Positions 44,601 to 55,614 of a stretch of 64,000 nucleotides of DNA are shown in pieces. Source of the stretch: Nigrospora sphaerica (lineage: Eukaryota; Ascomycota; Sordariomycetes; Amphisphaeriales; Apiosporaceae); assembly GCA_018287875.1 (NCBI GenBank), contig JAGVVL010000009.1, forward strand, positions 4,030,001 to 4,094,000. Direction: 5' to 3'. Each line of letters begins with the position of its first letter. The stretch's first letter is position 1. The notes below the pieces were generated by a model. It did no database searches. It was not told the DNA's origin and saw nothing but the letters and a program-made list of their open reading frames with translations. The position numbers were made by a program, and so were the translations under genes.

Positions 44601-47600
44601 AGCCCTGAATCACGGTGAGCAGGAGACGACGGGGTCTATCCGTATGGGTACCCGGGTAGGGGTGGGGCGCTGTCTTGCCCGCGGGCGATGCGTCGAGCCG
44701 CGGCTACGGCGCATCTGTACTGGCCGTGCATCTGCCCCAAGACCTCCCCAATCGATCTACCGCCTTGGCGTTGAAAACGCATTACGGTGCGCCCGCGCCG
44801 GCCTGGGAAGGCTTTCGCTGGGCCGCCGTTGCAGCCAGACGAGACCAAGTGGGCGTCCGTTACGCAGCCGGGTACGGCGGAGAGGGCACGGGCGCGCTCG
44901 CGATGGCGTTGGCCAAGGCGTCCAACAAACACCCCGTAAGGAACCCACGTCCGCCGGGAAAGCCCCGGATGGGGGGGCTGGGCGGCTCGGCCCAGGCTGT
45001 GCGCATTTCCTTGAGCGGCGGTGTGTGCACACAAGAGATCCTAAGGGCCCTTTCCGACTCTAGGCGGCCCGGGGCCATCAAGGGGACGGCGCACTTATAC
45101 GAGACGACCCCCATACGTCCTCACCGTCTCAAGACCTCCTCCGACCTTCCCGTTATGCCTCAGCTGGAGGGGCAGCCAGGCCGTGTCAGCAGTCTGCAGA
45201 AAGCCTCGGTGTCTCGGACGCTCCTGATCCCCGGTGCGGCCGAGGCATCGTCTCCAGTATTCCGCCCAGCGGGCCTACGGCCTGCCGCGCGTACGACCTT
45301 GTCCCTTTTCGCTGCCCGCAGGTCACGCTGAGGGACGCTATTGCTGTTCTCCCTTGGAATTTGATGCTGGTATCGGGTGGCCACGGGACAACTGACGGCG
45401 GAACAACCTGCTCCTGGCCGACCTACGACTTCCGGATATACCTATGCTGCTACGCCTTGGACGCGAATCGGCCCTGGTCCCGCGCTTGCATTGCCGTGCA
45501 GCGCCCACCCGCTTGCGCCCCCCGCCTTGCCAAGGCAACGCCCAGCCCCCGAAGGCGTCCCGTCCTCCAGCCCGCAGGATTGCCGCGTACGATTCCCGCC
45601 GGTGGATATGGTACTGGCCGTCGGATCCCCCAGGCAACGCATCGTCCTGGCAAGAAAAGAGGGCACGTTGCGCAGGAAGCGAAAGCCAAACCCGACCACC
45701 GCCGTCCGGAAGCCTTCGGGGCAGGACACCACGAGCGCCTCCTCTGCTGCATCGCGAAGGATACCATAATCGCGTAGGTAAACCACTACTGGTCATATCG
45801 TGTGTATAAAGGGAATCTCCTCCCTCCTCTGGTTCATCTTTGCCCCCACTGCCCCCCCCCCCCCCTCTCCTCTCTCTTTAGTCAATTGAATGACACCAAC
45901 CTTCGTTCAATATGTACTAGTGGAAAGAATTTGTTCTGAATCTTTGAATGATTCTTGTTTTTCTACCTTTTATCGCAAAGCCAACCCAATTCCCTATTTG
46001 AAGTCACGAGAACCCTACAAGGGGGATATTGGCCGTAACTAGTGAAGGAATAAAGGATACGCACATTTCTCACTCGCAACATGCAAGCCGATATATTGGA
46101 GTTGGCTCTGTAAACATCTCCTGTCGCGATTGAGCCTGCGGGAATTCGTATTCGTCCCTTTACGATGGGCTTTACGTTTTCAAGTCAGTTAAGCACCACA
46201 GGAGTTTGTTTTGGTGACGTATCCTGGGAGTATAGGTAAGAAGGGCTCGTACATTCTATCTAAGCTTTAGGGAGGTAGTAGGTAGAGGTAGAGGCTGAAC
46301 ACTACCAATCTCTGTCCCTTCCTTTTCCTTCTAGCCGGGGTTTCCCGCCTTTCGTATCCGGCATCCACCTGTCTGCCACTACATTTCATACTAGGTCCCT
46401 GTCCTATATTTCCTTTGTCGTGGGTCTGAGTCCTCCTTCCATTACAGTTTCTAATACCACTACCCAGACCAGAGTGACTTCATCGCCGTTCTTGTAGCCC
46501 AGTTGTGCATGAGGAGGCACCGGGACCAGATTCGCATTTTCCTTCTCACCCTCTGGCCCCACGTTGGTTATTATCAAAAGCTAGAACCCGTATCAATCTC
46601 AGAGATGTCTCTTCTCCCGATATTATTCTGATTGTGCTTGAAATCGGCTTCTGTCCGTCTCGGCTCAGTGACCCAAGACGGCACACGCCGTGAAATGTCT
46701 GCGGACCTTCGGAAAGAGCCGAGCGGCTAAGAATAGACCCCCCATTGAGAACCTGCGGATCCACGATGGGAGGGGAACAAGATAGGGGAAGAGGATCGCC
46801 ATAGGCTTCTGCCGGGCCCTAAGCGTTAATTTGAAAGCTTGCCCTGAGGCTCGCGGTAACCTGATCCTTTGTTTAGCAGTGGCAGCCTGCCGGAGACTTG
46901 GAAGTCGCAAGCTATAGGGCTGCCGAGTTTTAGGTCAAGTTATACCCTTTGGCCACACGAAAATAAGTTGACGATTCTCCCACCTGCCCCCCACTCCCCT
47001 TACCCACAGCCGGTGACAGGATCTGCCGCGAGACCACCCAATGACTAGTCGAGGCGGCGGGCAGCTGTGACTGAGCGGCAAGGGGTTGGGTAGTTTCGTG
47101 AGCTCACACAGGAGGAGTTATGGAGCTTATCTGGAGACAACCTTGAAAACAATGATCAGTATTGAAAGATTAATTTGTATACATATTTGGGTTTTTTTTT
47201 CACTCCCAGACATATTGCGTGGTCCGGGGCGCCTTCCCAAAGTCGACGAACATCATGAAGGCCGTAAGGTTACCCTTTGAGAGCACACACGTGTGGCCAC
47301 TGTACCCAAAGTCGAAGCTATCAAGAACGCCGTTGTCGGCGGCCAGCTTGCAGCGCGAGACGTCTCTCGGGGCGAGTGGCGAGGCTCTCATCAGGCTCGG
47401 CCAGAGCATGGCGAAGGGCAACGGCAGGGCGGCCGTGACGGCCCGGAGAGACATGGTGGAAGGGTCTGTGAAGGTGTCGCGGGAGTCCGCACGAGAGAGT
47501 TGAGTACAGCGCCGTGTGCGACCATCTCGCAAGCACCAGACACACTACATGCTTTCTTATATCGCAATCCGTGAACCGGCCGCCATTGGGACGTTGTGAT

Positions 47601-48694
47601 CTCCGACTGTGCCGGGTAGCATTGCCAGAGGTCGCGCGATTGTTGGCATCCCATGCCTTCCTTCCACTTGCCCTGGATCCAGCTGTGATCGGGGATGCGT
47701 CAGGTGTAATCAATATGAATGATTTGCCGAACGGGGATTTTCGCAAAACGCGGGAGTAGGGGGTATTTTCGATGCTATATACCTTCCTCTTAACATATTT
47801 AAGTAAAGCATGTATATCAGATAATCTATTACAGCATCCCACATCTTTCGCAGCGCAGACTTGCCGACCGTCTGCAGGTACCTCTCTGCTCGAGATCCTC
47901 TAAAGTTACTTGAAATATAGAATGCCTGAACTAGCCAAGTACCTACCTATGTTTGACGTCCACTACCGACCCGAGAGAAAGAGCGTTGGAGAGGCCCGAA
48001 TTCTTCTGGAAATGAGTGTGACCAGCACTTTCCCATATCTGTCAGCGCTTAGGTCCCGCTCGCTCACCAATGAATGTGAAGATGCTCTACCCATCTAAGA
48101 AGTAGGGAGTCTTTCCGGCCCGCACACAGACTTTAGCTCTGTTCATGGACGGGTTTCTTCCTGCAATACCATTTCACTCATACGGTATGGACATCGTTCC
48201 AAGTATCCATGAAAACGAATGGATGCTCTAGATGTTGTGTGGACAACATTGGGGCGCTCATCCAGCAGCATATCCATACACAGTAGATAGAATAGGGCGA
48301 AGATGGTGACGCGCCAGTTCGGTGTTTTGACTGACGCTGTCACTCCGAGGGGTTCATAATACAACCCGAGAAGCGCGTTTCTACTGTGTGACGTCGTATT
48401 TCCCTGCAAAAAGCGCTGAGCCGTGTAAGGCGACGGCGTTAGAATTCGGTAATCACGCCGGGTAGTCGTCGCTGCCATCGGGCTGCGTTGCGTGCTGGAA
48501 GGAGCAACGCTCACCCTGTATGGACACGGCAAGGGCGATTCTGAGCCCTGAATGACACGGCCGCGCTGAAAGTCCGCCCAGATGGTCACCGAAAAGATCT
48601 CTAAGTCTGCCGAGTCACTTTCGTGAGACTGATTCGGTGTTGATTGCGGGCTGGCCGGCACGGAACCAAGATTGACTCCCCATCTCGCATTATT
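41653..48694. other. 7-kb gene-poor region between SUR7 and the amidase gene
   Basis: Contains the SUR7 promoter, then several kb in which 60-220-aa open frames overlap on both strands without motifs (the longest at 44675-45331). Notable: a C-run at 45848-45865 and an AT-richer part at 45870-46300 and 47700-48100. A truncated secreted-protein relic lies at 47200-47454. A 172-aa frame at 48143-48661 (-) reads protein-like sequence (NALLGLYYEPLG, FALFYLLCMDMLLDE) that could be a decayed gene, but no family is recognised. Confidence 0.4.
47200..47454 (-). pseudogene. Truncated N-terminal fragment of a secreted protein (possible M6-like metalloprotease)
   Basis: 84 codons from the ATG at 47454 (CACCATG context) to a TGA at 47200. 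It begins with a hydrophobic signal-like segment ending around MRASPLAPRD. It then reads NGVLDSFDFGYSGHTC and SKGNLTAFMMFVDFGKAP, which resembles the N-terminal part of a fungal secreted family containing an M6-type peptidase region (the FVDF...AP motif). Nothing resembling the remaining several hundred residues follows. The DNA downstream is A/T-rich and non-coding. It is therefore read as a gene cut off just after its first conserved block. It could alternatively be a small secreted protein in its own right, with two cysteines. Confidence 0.4.
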
Positions 48695-50633
48695 CTAGAA
48701 CGAAATCGCTCGCAAAACATCCTCGATCACTTTACCGGCCGCTAGCACCTTCTCCTCTTCCAACCTCCGTGCCACGATCTGTAGGCCAACCGGCAACTCC
48801 ATCCGCACCATCTCTTCTTTATTCTTTTCCCAGAGGCCCTGGTTCCACTCGTCCGTCTCATTTCTCGCCGTGTACCTCCACTCGGCGTCCCGGTCCATGG
48901 CTGCGATCTTGCCCGCCGGAATGACTAAGGCACTATAGTCCAACAGGTTCCAGATCTTGGTGTAACCCACCCAGCGACAGCCGCCGTGCGGGACGCTCGT
49001 GTGCGGCATGGGCGGCATGATGATGACGTCGGCCGGGCGACCAGTGGCCGGACTCCGCAGCGTCTTCCACTTCTCGAGGTACGCCTGCTGCAACGCCCAC
49101 TTCTTGCGGTTGAGCTGCCAGTACTCGTGGACGCTGATGGCCGACCCACGGCGTACCAGCCGCTCTACATGTGGAATGAGCGGCTCACCCCCGCGTCCAA
49201 CGTCAGCTTGGATGTCATGGCAGCCGTCGACGGTGTAGAAGGCGTCCATTATGGCGATGCCCTCGGCGTGCAACGAGGCATCCCACGCGAAAACGTCGTG
49301 ACCGGCGTCGCCCAGGGCCTCAACTACGGTCTGAAGCACCCGCGTGATGGGCGGGTGCGGCCGGACAACGCCGTCATCCAGGAGCACGCCGATAGTGAGC
49401 GGCCTGCATGTGTGGGCGTCGTACATGTCCTGACGCCACGGCAGCGGCGCACACCGTGCATCGTATTCCCAGGGCCGCGCCGCAATGACGCTCTTCATGG
49501 TGTGCTCGATGGACGAGAGGTGACGCGCCATCGGCCCGACAGAGGAGGGTACGTGCTCTTGCCCTTCGGTCGACACGGGAACACCGTGGTACGGGAGGCG
49601 TGCGCTCTATTTCTTTCAGTAAACGGGCACAAAAGGACATGGAGGAACCCCCACTCACACTGGGCTTGAGACCACAGAGACCCATCATGTGGGAGGGAAT
49701 CCTGATGCTGCCGCCAATATCAGTGCCCCAGCCAACCATGGAGCCGCCCATAGCAAGCAGGGCAGACTCGCCTCCGGTTGAACCCCCCGGGGTGTAGCCC
49801 TTATGTATGGGGTTCGTCGTCAACCCCCACAGGGGATTCTCCGTCTCGCACCACTGCATTGTACTGTTAGCCTTGCAAATGCCATGTTGAAAATCCACAG
49901 CACAATTACCATGATGCTCTGTGGCAAGTTGGTCTTGGCCAATATAACAGCGCCGAGGGACCGGAGCATCTTGACAAGAACGCTGTCTTCCTCGGCCGGT
50001 GCAAAAGCGCGACCAACATAGCCGATGGTGCTGTCGTACCCTCGGACGTTGAACTGGTCCTTCAGCGTCATCGGGATACCATGAAGCGGGCCGCCAGCTT
50101 GCCTACCTGTGGCTACGGCCTGATCAAGAGCTTGCGCATGGCGTACAGCGTCTTCGAACAGTACCTCGGTCAAGCTGCCGGTAGGGTAAGATGACGTGTG
50201 GCTACATGCTGTTGGGGGGCTCCATACCAATTCGTCTGTATAAAACGGCACGATCAGCTGGCTGCGCACTCAGCGAATTCGACATCGGCATTGTCATATA
50301 CCTTTTTCTGCGCTTCTATTGCGCTTCAAGGACGCGTTAGTCGATGCGATAGCCGCAGGTGCGCCAAGGACCCCTTACTTCACAATGGAGTGCCTCACCA
50401 GCGCTACGGCACTTTTCTTGCCCGCAGCCAGCAACTCTACCGCGGCCTTGGCGTCGGCACTTTCTATGCATGGCGCATTGAGTTCAACAGCAGGCTATGG
50501 CGATGGGTTAGCACATACAGCGAGCATGTGGACTCCTTGCACCAAAACCTACCTGCTCGGATTCGTGCGACAAGATGGCGGCGTCGCGCGCCTCGCGTTT
50601 CCGCGCGGCGATGATCTCCCAGTTGGCCGGCAT
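48695..50633 (-). CDS. Amidase (amidase-signature family), 7 exons including an 8-nt exon
   Basis: Model: complement of 48695-49606, 49659-49853, 49910-50174, 50228-50235, 50302-50323, 50379-50494 and 50553-50633; 532 aa. It begins MPANWEIIAARKREARD, typical of fungal general amidases. Exons of 116, 22 and 8 nt then build the helical region IVNAIEAQKKTNCLTEVLFE; only this splicing yields the family's TNCLTE block. The Ser-cisSer-Lys triad is complete: Lys114 in GIPMTLKDQF, Ser189 in YTPGGSTGGESALLA and Ser213 in GTDIGGSIRIPS. The 24-residue spacing between the two serines is as expected. Further joins give LPQSIM-WCETENPLWGL and GLKPS-SARLPYHGVPVSTEG. The enzyme hydrolyses an amide, probably a small one such as acetamide-like or aryl amides, in the cytosol. 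The frame is open upstream of the chosen Met, so a longer N-terminus is possible. One acceptor is AAG. Confidence 0.85.
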
Positions 50634-52480
50634 ATTTGGCGGAATTTCTGCTTCATCAGGGTCGAGGGGTTGATAGAAGTTGGACGTTGTCTTGTTTGTA
50701 TTCTTGCCTATACTGCGGTAGCGGACCACCTCCGCGGGTGGGGTTCGTCGTGCACAGCAGCTATGGGCCGTTCGAAGCGATAGCGACCTCTCCGATGCCG
50801 CAGTCCCAATCAACTGTTCCTTCGGGCATACCCCGCCAGCTGGAACCCCCGACCACGAAAATGCAGCATCTGGACCCCTTCCCCATGAACGATCCGAAAG
50901 TAGCAAGCATCCAACGAACCCCGCCGGCACAATGGTCCTCAGATAACGCCATACCGACATTTACCACCAGTCACACCAGGAATAGCCTAGGTAGCCGTGG
51001 TATTGGTGATATTGGCGACCATGCCCCAAGATGGCGCAAGGCACACCCGTAGGGCCCAGCCTGGGTCACGGCAGTTTTGGTCACTGTTTAGTGTGCAATG
51101 ACGCCCAACACCACCGCAGTCGATGCTGACAACTCAACAAGCGGGAGCTACACACCATCACCACAACACCTGGCACTGCCTTCGTTCTACTAGACGCCGA
51201 CGTCTGTACCGTACGTGCTGGCCGGCCACCACGACTACTATCTTCGCCTCATTGTTGAGAATTCCGGGGTTTGCGCAGTCTGATATGTAAACAACGACCG
51301 GTCGGCCCTACCGACGAGTACTTCCACGAGCTAGTGCTTTGTTGTGCCGCACTGCCAATACGAAGCCTATGGACCAAGGCCTGCCGCCGAGACCGCACTG
51401 AGCGCATCGGTCTCCATGAAAGCTGTGAAGCAACATGTACGCCACGTGTTTGAGGGGTCCAAGCAGCAACCGGCGCGACGCGTGCTTTTGAGGAAGCCGA
51501 ACGCTGTGGAAGTAACATTCCGACTTCACGTGGTCCATGGCGAGTAACGTATTATATGTACGTGGATCATTGTGACGACTTAGGCTGGCTTCATCATTTC
51601 CGCCTTTCTACGGTACACGACAGCTAACCAACGGTCAAGGTACAGGCTCATGATGTACCTCCCCTACTACACTTGGAGCATCCATCTGCTCCACGCACTG
51701 GGAGATGACCTGCCGCGACCGACGACGGGCTTGGGGTAAAGCATCTTGAAGTTCGGGTCCTGAGTGTTTTTGCTCCATTCGTCCGTTCGTCATCGCTGAC
51801 TTGAGCAACGTTGCGATATGTAGAAGGGCAGATCAGGTGCCTCTGAGCTGCCACTCTTGAATGATCACTTGCCGATGAGCACGGGGAGCCACCATGCTAA
51901 CTACACCGCGAAGCATGCGCACGTTCCTGGAGGTCCAGGCAACCGCCCAGGGCATATGAGGACAGATACGTTGCGTGTTCCTCGACAGCAAGAACCACAA
52001 GCTGGTTGGTTTAGGGGTAGCACGCCTCTCGGGCCGCTTTGTTACGTTTGTGCCATTCCGTCTTACTTCCCCTGATCTACTGCTAACACCGCCACCCCCT
52101 TGGTCCTCCCAGAATACGCCTTCATGTTTGCTTTCACCCCCGAGTCCTTTCCATACCCGGCCGGGTGACCGGAACCAGTATCACCGCCACCCCGCTGCGT
52201 TTCGGTGGGGCTCATTGCCTCCACCACGTCCATATACGGAGGCTACACGGCCACCCCCGCGTACGCGAGCGCGGCAATATGGGTTCTCGCCGGCTTGGCC
52301 TGCGTCGAGCTGCCGTACCAGATCCAAGGCGGCGTCCAACTACGACGGGTGCCGACTAGTAATCTCGGCGTACATAGTATGCATGCCGCTCCGCTGTGGT
52401 TTTTCGGGGCCTCTTTGAAAGGGAAGGAAGTCGTCACTGCTTTTGTCTATCGTCTCGTGAATCATGTCGTAACGGGCCGC
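50634..52480. other. Intergenic region between amidase and SQT1
   Basis: 1.85 kb between a leftward gene's start and another leftward gene's stop. It holds the amidase promoter and the 3' flank of SQT1. Open frames are short and unsupported. The frame immediately upstream of the amidase Met reads NFYQPLDPDEAEIPPN, which could belong to a longer amidase N-terminus. Confidence 0.45.
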
Positions 52481-53989
52481 CTACGCCTCGAATACGAGGG
52501 CGATGCCATCGTCGCCGGCCGTCACTATCCTCTCGCCCGAGCCCCCCTGTACAAATCCCAGGACACCGCCGCCCTCGCCGTCTCCGCGGTGGCCGCGCCA
52601 CTCCTTGACGAGACCGCTCACCTCGGTCGCGCTCGCGGAGCCGCTGGCCGTGGTGCCGCGCACGTCCCACCTCCTCACCACGCCGTCCATGCCGCACGTC
52701 GTAAGCAGCCAGCCGTCGCCCAGGCCGGGCACAAACTGCACCTGCACGACGGGGAACTCCTCGTGGGCCTCGCGGAGGTGCCTCCGGATGGCGAAGTTGC
52801 GAGCCGTGTCAAACACCACGACGCTGCCGTCGACGCTGCCAGCGGCCAGCAGGGTCTGCGTGGGAGAGAAGGACAGCGTCTCAACGCCGTCCGTCTGGGC
52901 CTGTAGGCTGGCCAGGATCACACCGCCCTGGCTGCCGCCCGCCTCGGCGCCCTTGGCTTTGGGCTTGCTCTGGCGGCTGGACTGGGGCTTTGCCTGCGAG
53001 GCGGCCTCGTTAGCGATGCGCGGCAGGCTGACGACACGGATGGCGCCGCCGGCGCCGCCGACGGCGACAAAGGCGGAGCGCGGATCGATGGCAACCGAGT
53101 AGAGGCCGCCCTCGACGGCGAAGCGCTGGTCCTGGGCCGTGAGGGACACGACCGTCTGGCCGTTGTCGTTGGTCAGGTTTTTGGCGGCGGCCTCGCCCCA
53201 GACGTCCCAGACGCACAGCGAGCTGTCCTCGGAGACGGTGGCCAGGAAGGCGCCGTCGGCTGACCAGGCGCCGGCGGTGCAGGACTCGGTGTGCAAGAAG
53301 TAGCTCTGCACGATGGAGAGGGGGCTCTGCTTGTCCGAGACGTCGATGGTGTAGACCCAGACGGAGCCGTCCGAGGCGCCCAGGGCGATGGTGTTGGGGT
53401 AGCGGGCGGCGGGGCACGGCACGATCCAGTTGACCTCGGGCACCTCCTGGGCCTCGCCGACAAAGGTCATGGTGGGCTTGTTGCGGGCGTCGGTCGTCAG
53501 CTGGTAGGCGCGCAGCTTGCCGTCGAGGCCGCCCGAGACGAGGAACTCGCCGCGCGGGTAGGTGAAGGCCATGGTGTTGATGGAGTCGGTGTGGCCCTCG
53601 ATGGTGAAGAGCGGGCGCAGCTCCGTGTTCTGCTGGGCGGCGCTGGGGTTGGAGACGTAGCTGGGCGGCAGGACGGGCCGGCCGGCGACGGCCGACGTGT
53701 CGAAGACGTAGCCACGGCCGGGCGCGTCGTCGCCCTCGCCCTCGGAGCCGCCCGTGGCCACGATGGAGGGGATGGTGGGGTGCTGGGCGATGGCGAAGAT
53801 GGAGTCCTTGTGCTCGTCGAAGTAGGCCACGCTGTCGTTGACCAGCTGCACCTCGTCGTGCTCGTCGTCGTTATCCGAGTCCATGGCGATGTCGCCCTCG
53901 ACATCCTCGACCTCCTCGGCCGCGTCCTCGGCGTCGAGGAGCGCCTCGTCGTCCATGTCCTCGTGGCGGTCGTCGTGCGGGGCAGACAT
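52481..53989 (-). CDS. SQT1: WD-repeat ribosome-assembly chaperone Sqt1 (AAMP-like)
   Basis: Single exon, 502 aa, ATG at 53989. The first ~50 residues are strongly acidic (DDEALLDAEDAAEEVEDVEG, then DSDNDDEHDE). A beta-propeller of WD repeats follows, starting YFDEHKDSIFAIAQHP. The repeats include HTDSINTMAFTYPRGEFLVS, LVSGGLDGKLRAYQL, AGAWSADGAFLATVSEDSSL, TDGVETLSFSPTQTLLAAGS and the final IVTAGDDGIALVFEA. Sqt1 shields newly made ribosomal protein uL16 (Rpl10) and delivers it to the late 60S subunit; the acidic N-terminus and propeller match. A Lys/Gln/Ser-rich loop (QAKPQSSRQSKPKAKG) interrupts one blade. The absence of introns contrasts with neighbouring genes. Confidence 0.88.
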   Translation of the reverse strand: MSAPHDDRHEDMDDEALLDAEDAAEEVEDVEGDIAMDSDNDDEHDEVQLVNDSVAYFDEHKDSIFAIAQHPTIPSIVATGGSEGEGDDAPGRGYVFDTSAVAGRPVLPPSYVSNPSAAQQNTELRPLFTIEGHTDSINTMAFTYPRGEFLVSGGLDGKLRAYQLTTDARNKPTMTFVGEAQEVPEVNWIVPCPAARYPNTIALGASDGSVWVYTIDVSDKQSPLSIVQSYFLHTESCTAGAWSADGAFLATVSEDSSLCVWDVWGEAAAKNLTNDNGQTVVSLTAQDQRFAVEGGLYSVAIDPRSAFVAVGGAGGAIRVVSLPRIANEAASQAKPQSSRQSKPKAKGAEAGGSQGGVILASLQAQTDGVETLSFSPTQTLLAAGSVDGSVVVFDTARNFAIRRHLREAHEEFPVVQVQFVPGLGDGWLLTTCGMDGVVRRWDVRGTTASGSASATEVSGLVKEWRGHRGDGEGGGVLGFVQGGSGERIVTAGDDGIALVFEA

Positions 53990-54634
53990 GGTGTTTGCGC
54001 CGGGGGTGTGCGTGTCTGTGGGGGTGTGTCTCTGTGGTGGGAGGGATCAGGGGAGAGAAGTTGATCGAGAGACTGGTTTCACCGCGCGTTCGCTTCGCTT
54101 ATTGTAGTCGCCGCCTGGCACGAGATCGGGGAGTCTTCGAAAAGTGTCTAGGCCGAATTACCACGGCGTTGACGTGCCCGCTGCTTGATAATCAATTCTT
54201 GGGAACTTTTTTTGCGCCGACGGGTGGGGCATGCGCTTGCCAATACTTCACCCCGCCACTGCCAGATAAGATAGAGAGATACCTCGAGCTCTCCCTCTGG
54301 CTCTCGCAATTGCCCACTTTGCCCCCAACATGTGTACATTTAGCATTAATCATCATCCAAGTACAGGCGCCAGAACACCGTCGAACAGGCAGCAGCTTCA
54401 CTATCATTTCGGGAAAGGTAACGTTGAATCATATTGAGAACTGCCTGACCGGGCGATTCTTCCTTTGCAGAGAAAAGGTAACTTGGCCCAATAGGAGCCG
54501 TTCGGCATCCTCTATAAGCTTGCCGTAGTGAACGCCCATAGCTTCTTTCCCTGCCGAGAGACGAACCTTCCCGCCAGGAACCAACGAAAGGGGACCGCGA
54601 ACACGCCGCAACGCTTCGCCACAGACGAAGATGC
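53990..54634. other. SQT1 promoter region
   Basis: 645 bp between the SQT1 start (-) and the 3' end of the next leftward gene. No supported coding sequence or RNA gene. Confidence 0.5.
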
Positions 54635-55070
54635 TCAGCCAGACGCGCAGCAGGCATTGTCCGAATCGGGGCAGCGGCCGGTTCCCTTGGGCAGGCACTG
54701 GCCGGGGCCGCCGCAGTAGCGGGGAGGGAAGCCGAGGCCGTCGCCCTCGCCGGCGCACTCGAACACTGTGTTGTTGAGGTGGTCCTCGTCGGGCACCCAA
54801 CGGTCGGCGAGGAGGTTGGCCCGCATCAGGGGCCGGTACTTGGCGGCGTCTGCGAGCCGAAAGGGAGAGGTTTCGCTGTCAGCTCGGCCACGGCCCGACC
54901 TGCGATGACGCGCGACGAAGGGGGCCTCCGAAGAGGGGCGAAAACGTACCGTACTCGTCGCTCAGGAGCGTCCAGCCGCAGATGCGCTCGCCCGGCTCGC
55001 AGTCCTTGGCCGCGACGGCGCCCGTGAGCGCCGCCACGACGGCGACGGCGACGGCGGTGAAGTGGACCAT
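54635..55070 (-). CDS. Small secreted cysteine-rich protein (effector-like), 2 exons
   Basis: Model: complement of 54635-54849 and 54950-55070, 111 aa; donor GTACGT, 100-nt intron, acceptor GCTCGCAG. The join gives LLSDEYDAAKYRPLM. Residues 1-21 form a clear signal peptide (MVHFTAVAVAVVAALTGAVAA). The mature 90-residue protein has eight cysteines (DCEPGERIC, FEC, RYC, QC, RC and a terminal ACC), which could form four disulfides. It has no membrane segment, and one N-glycosylation site (NNT). The size, secretion signal and even number of Cys make it a candidate effector or extracellular peptide. I do not recognise a named family. It lies next to a pogo-type transposon, a setting in which such genes are often found. 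Confidence 0.75.
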
Positions 55071-55514
55071 TATGGCGTTGCGGGAAGATTTCGTCGGGAG
55101 GGAACGCGCGTACGTGTCTTCTTGGTGGCCGCGGATTGACCGGCCTGTCCAGCACCGCGGTCGTGGGCTTTCTTATACCTGTCCCCGGTGACGTTGCCGT
55201 CGTATGGAGCGACGTATCGGAATCCTTCGGTAGTAAGAAAGCACGCAGTCCCCCTGGTTTCGTGTTACCGTGTCGCTCCCCGGCTGAACTGCACTGCCTC
55301 TTTCCTCGCTGTCGGCCTCGCAAGCCCAGCTCTGAGAAGTTTGGATCGGCGGTCGGGACTCGGAGAATCAAAACGCCACTTCGACGGCTGAAATTATGAC
55401 GGTGAAACAGCATGAGCTACACCCGCCGTGTACATTCCGCCTGGCAAATACGAATGGTGGGTTAGAGCCAGGGGAAAGTCTCTGCCCAAGTAGGTCAGCA
55501 AAGACGAAAATCGT
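55071..55514. other. Intergenic region left of the transposon
   Basis: About 440 bp holding the promoter of the small secreted protein gene. Nothing else seen up to the TA target site at 55515. Confidence 0.5.
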
Positions 55515-55516
55515 TA

Positions 55517-55560
55517 ACGTAGATGTCATACGAGTTGCGCAGTCATACGAGTTGCGCACC
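55517..55560 (+). repeat. Left terminal inverted repeat of the pogo element
   Basis: 44 bp starting ACGTAGAT and ending GCGCACC, identical to the reverse complement of 57333-57376. Contains a 17-bp direct duplication, probably two transposase-binding sites. Confidence 0.93.
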
Positions 55561-55614
55561 CCCGACTAATTTCCACTTCTTCAACTTTAAACGTGTCTTA
55601 CATCACAACTAAAC

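Noticed and set aside
44675..45331. 218-aa open frame on the plus strand, with similar-length frames at 45338-45809 on both strands
   Set aside because: No recognisable motif, signal peptide or intron pattern. Several frames of similar length overlap on opposite strands, as expected from GC-rich non-coding DNA.
8014..50633. A nitrile/aldoxime degradation cluster (dehydratase plus amidase)
   Set aside because: The two genes are about 40 kb apart with many unrelated housekeeping genes between them, so no cluster can be claimed.
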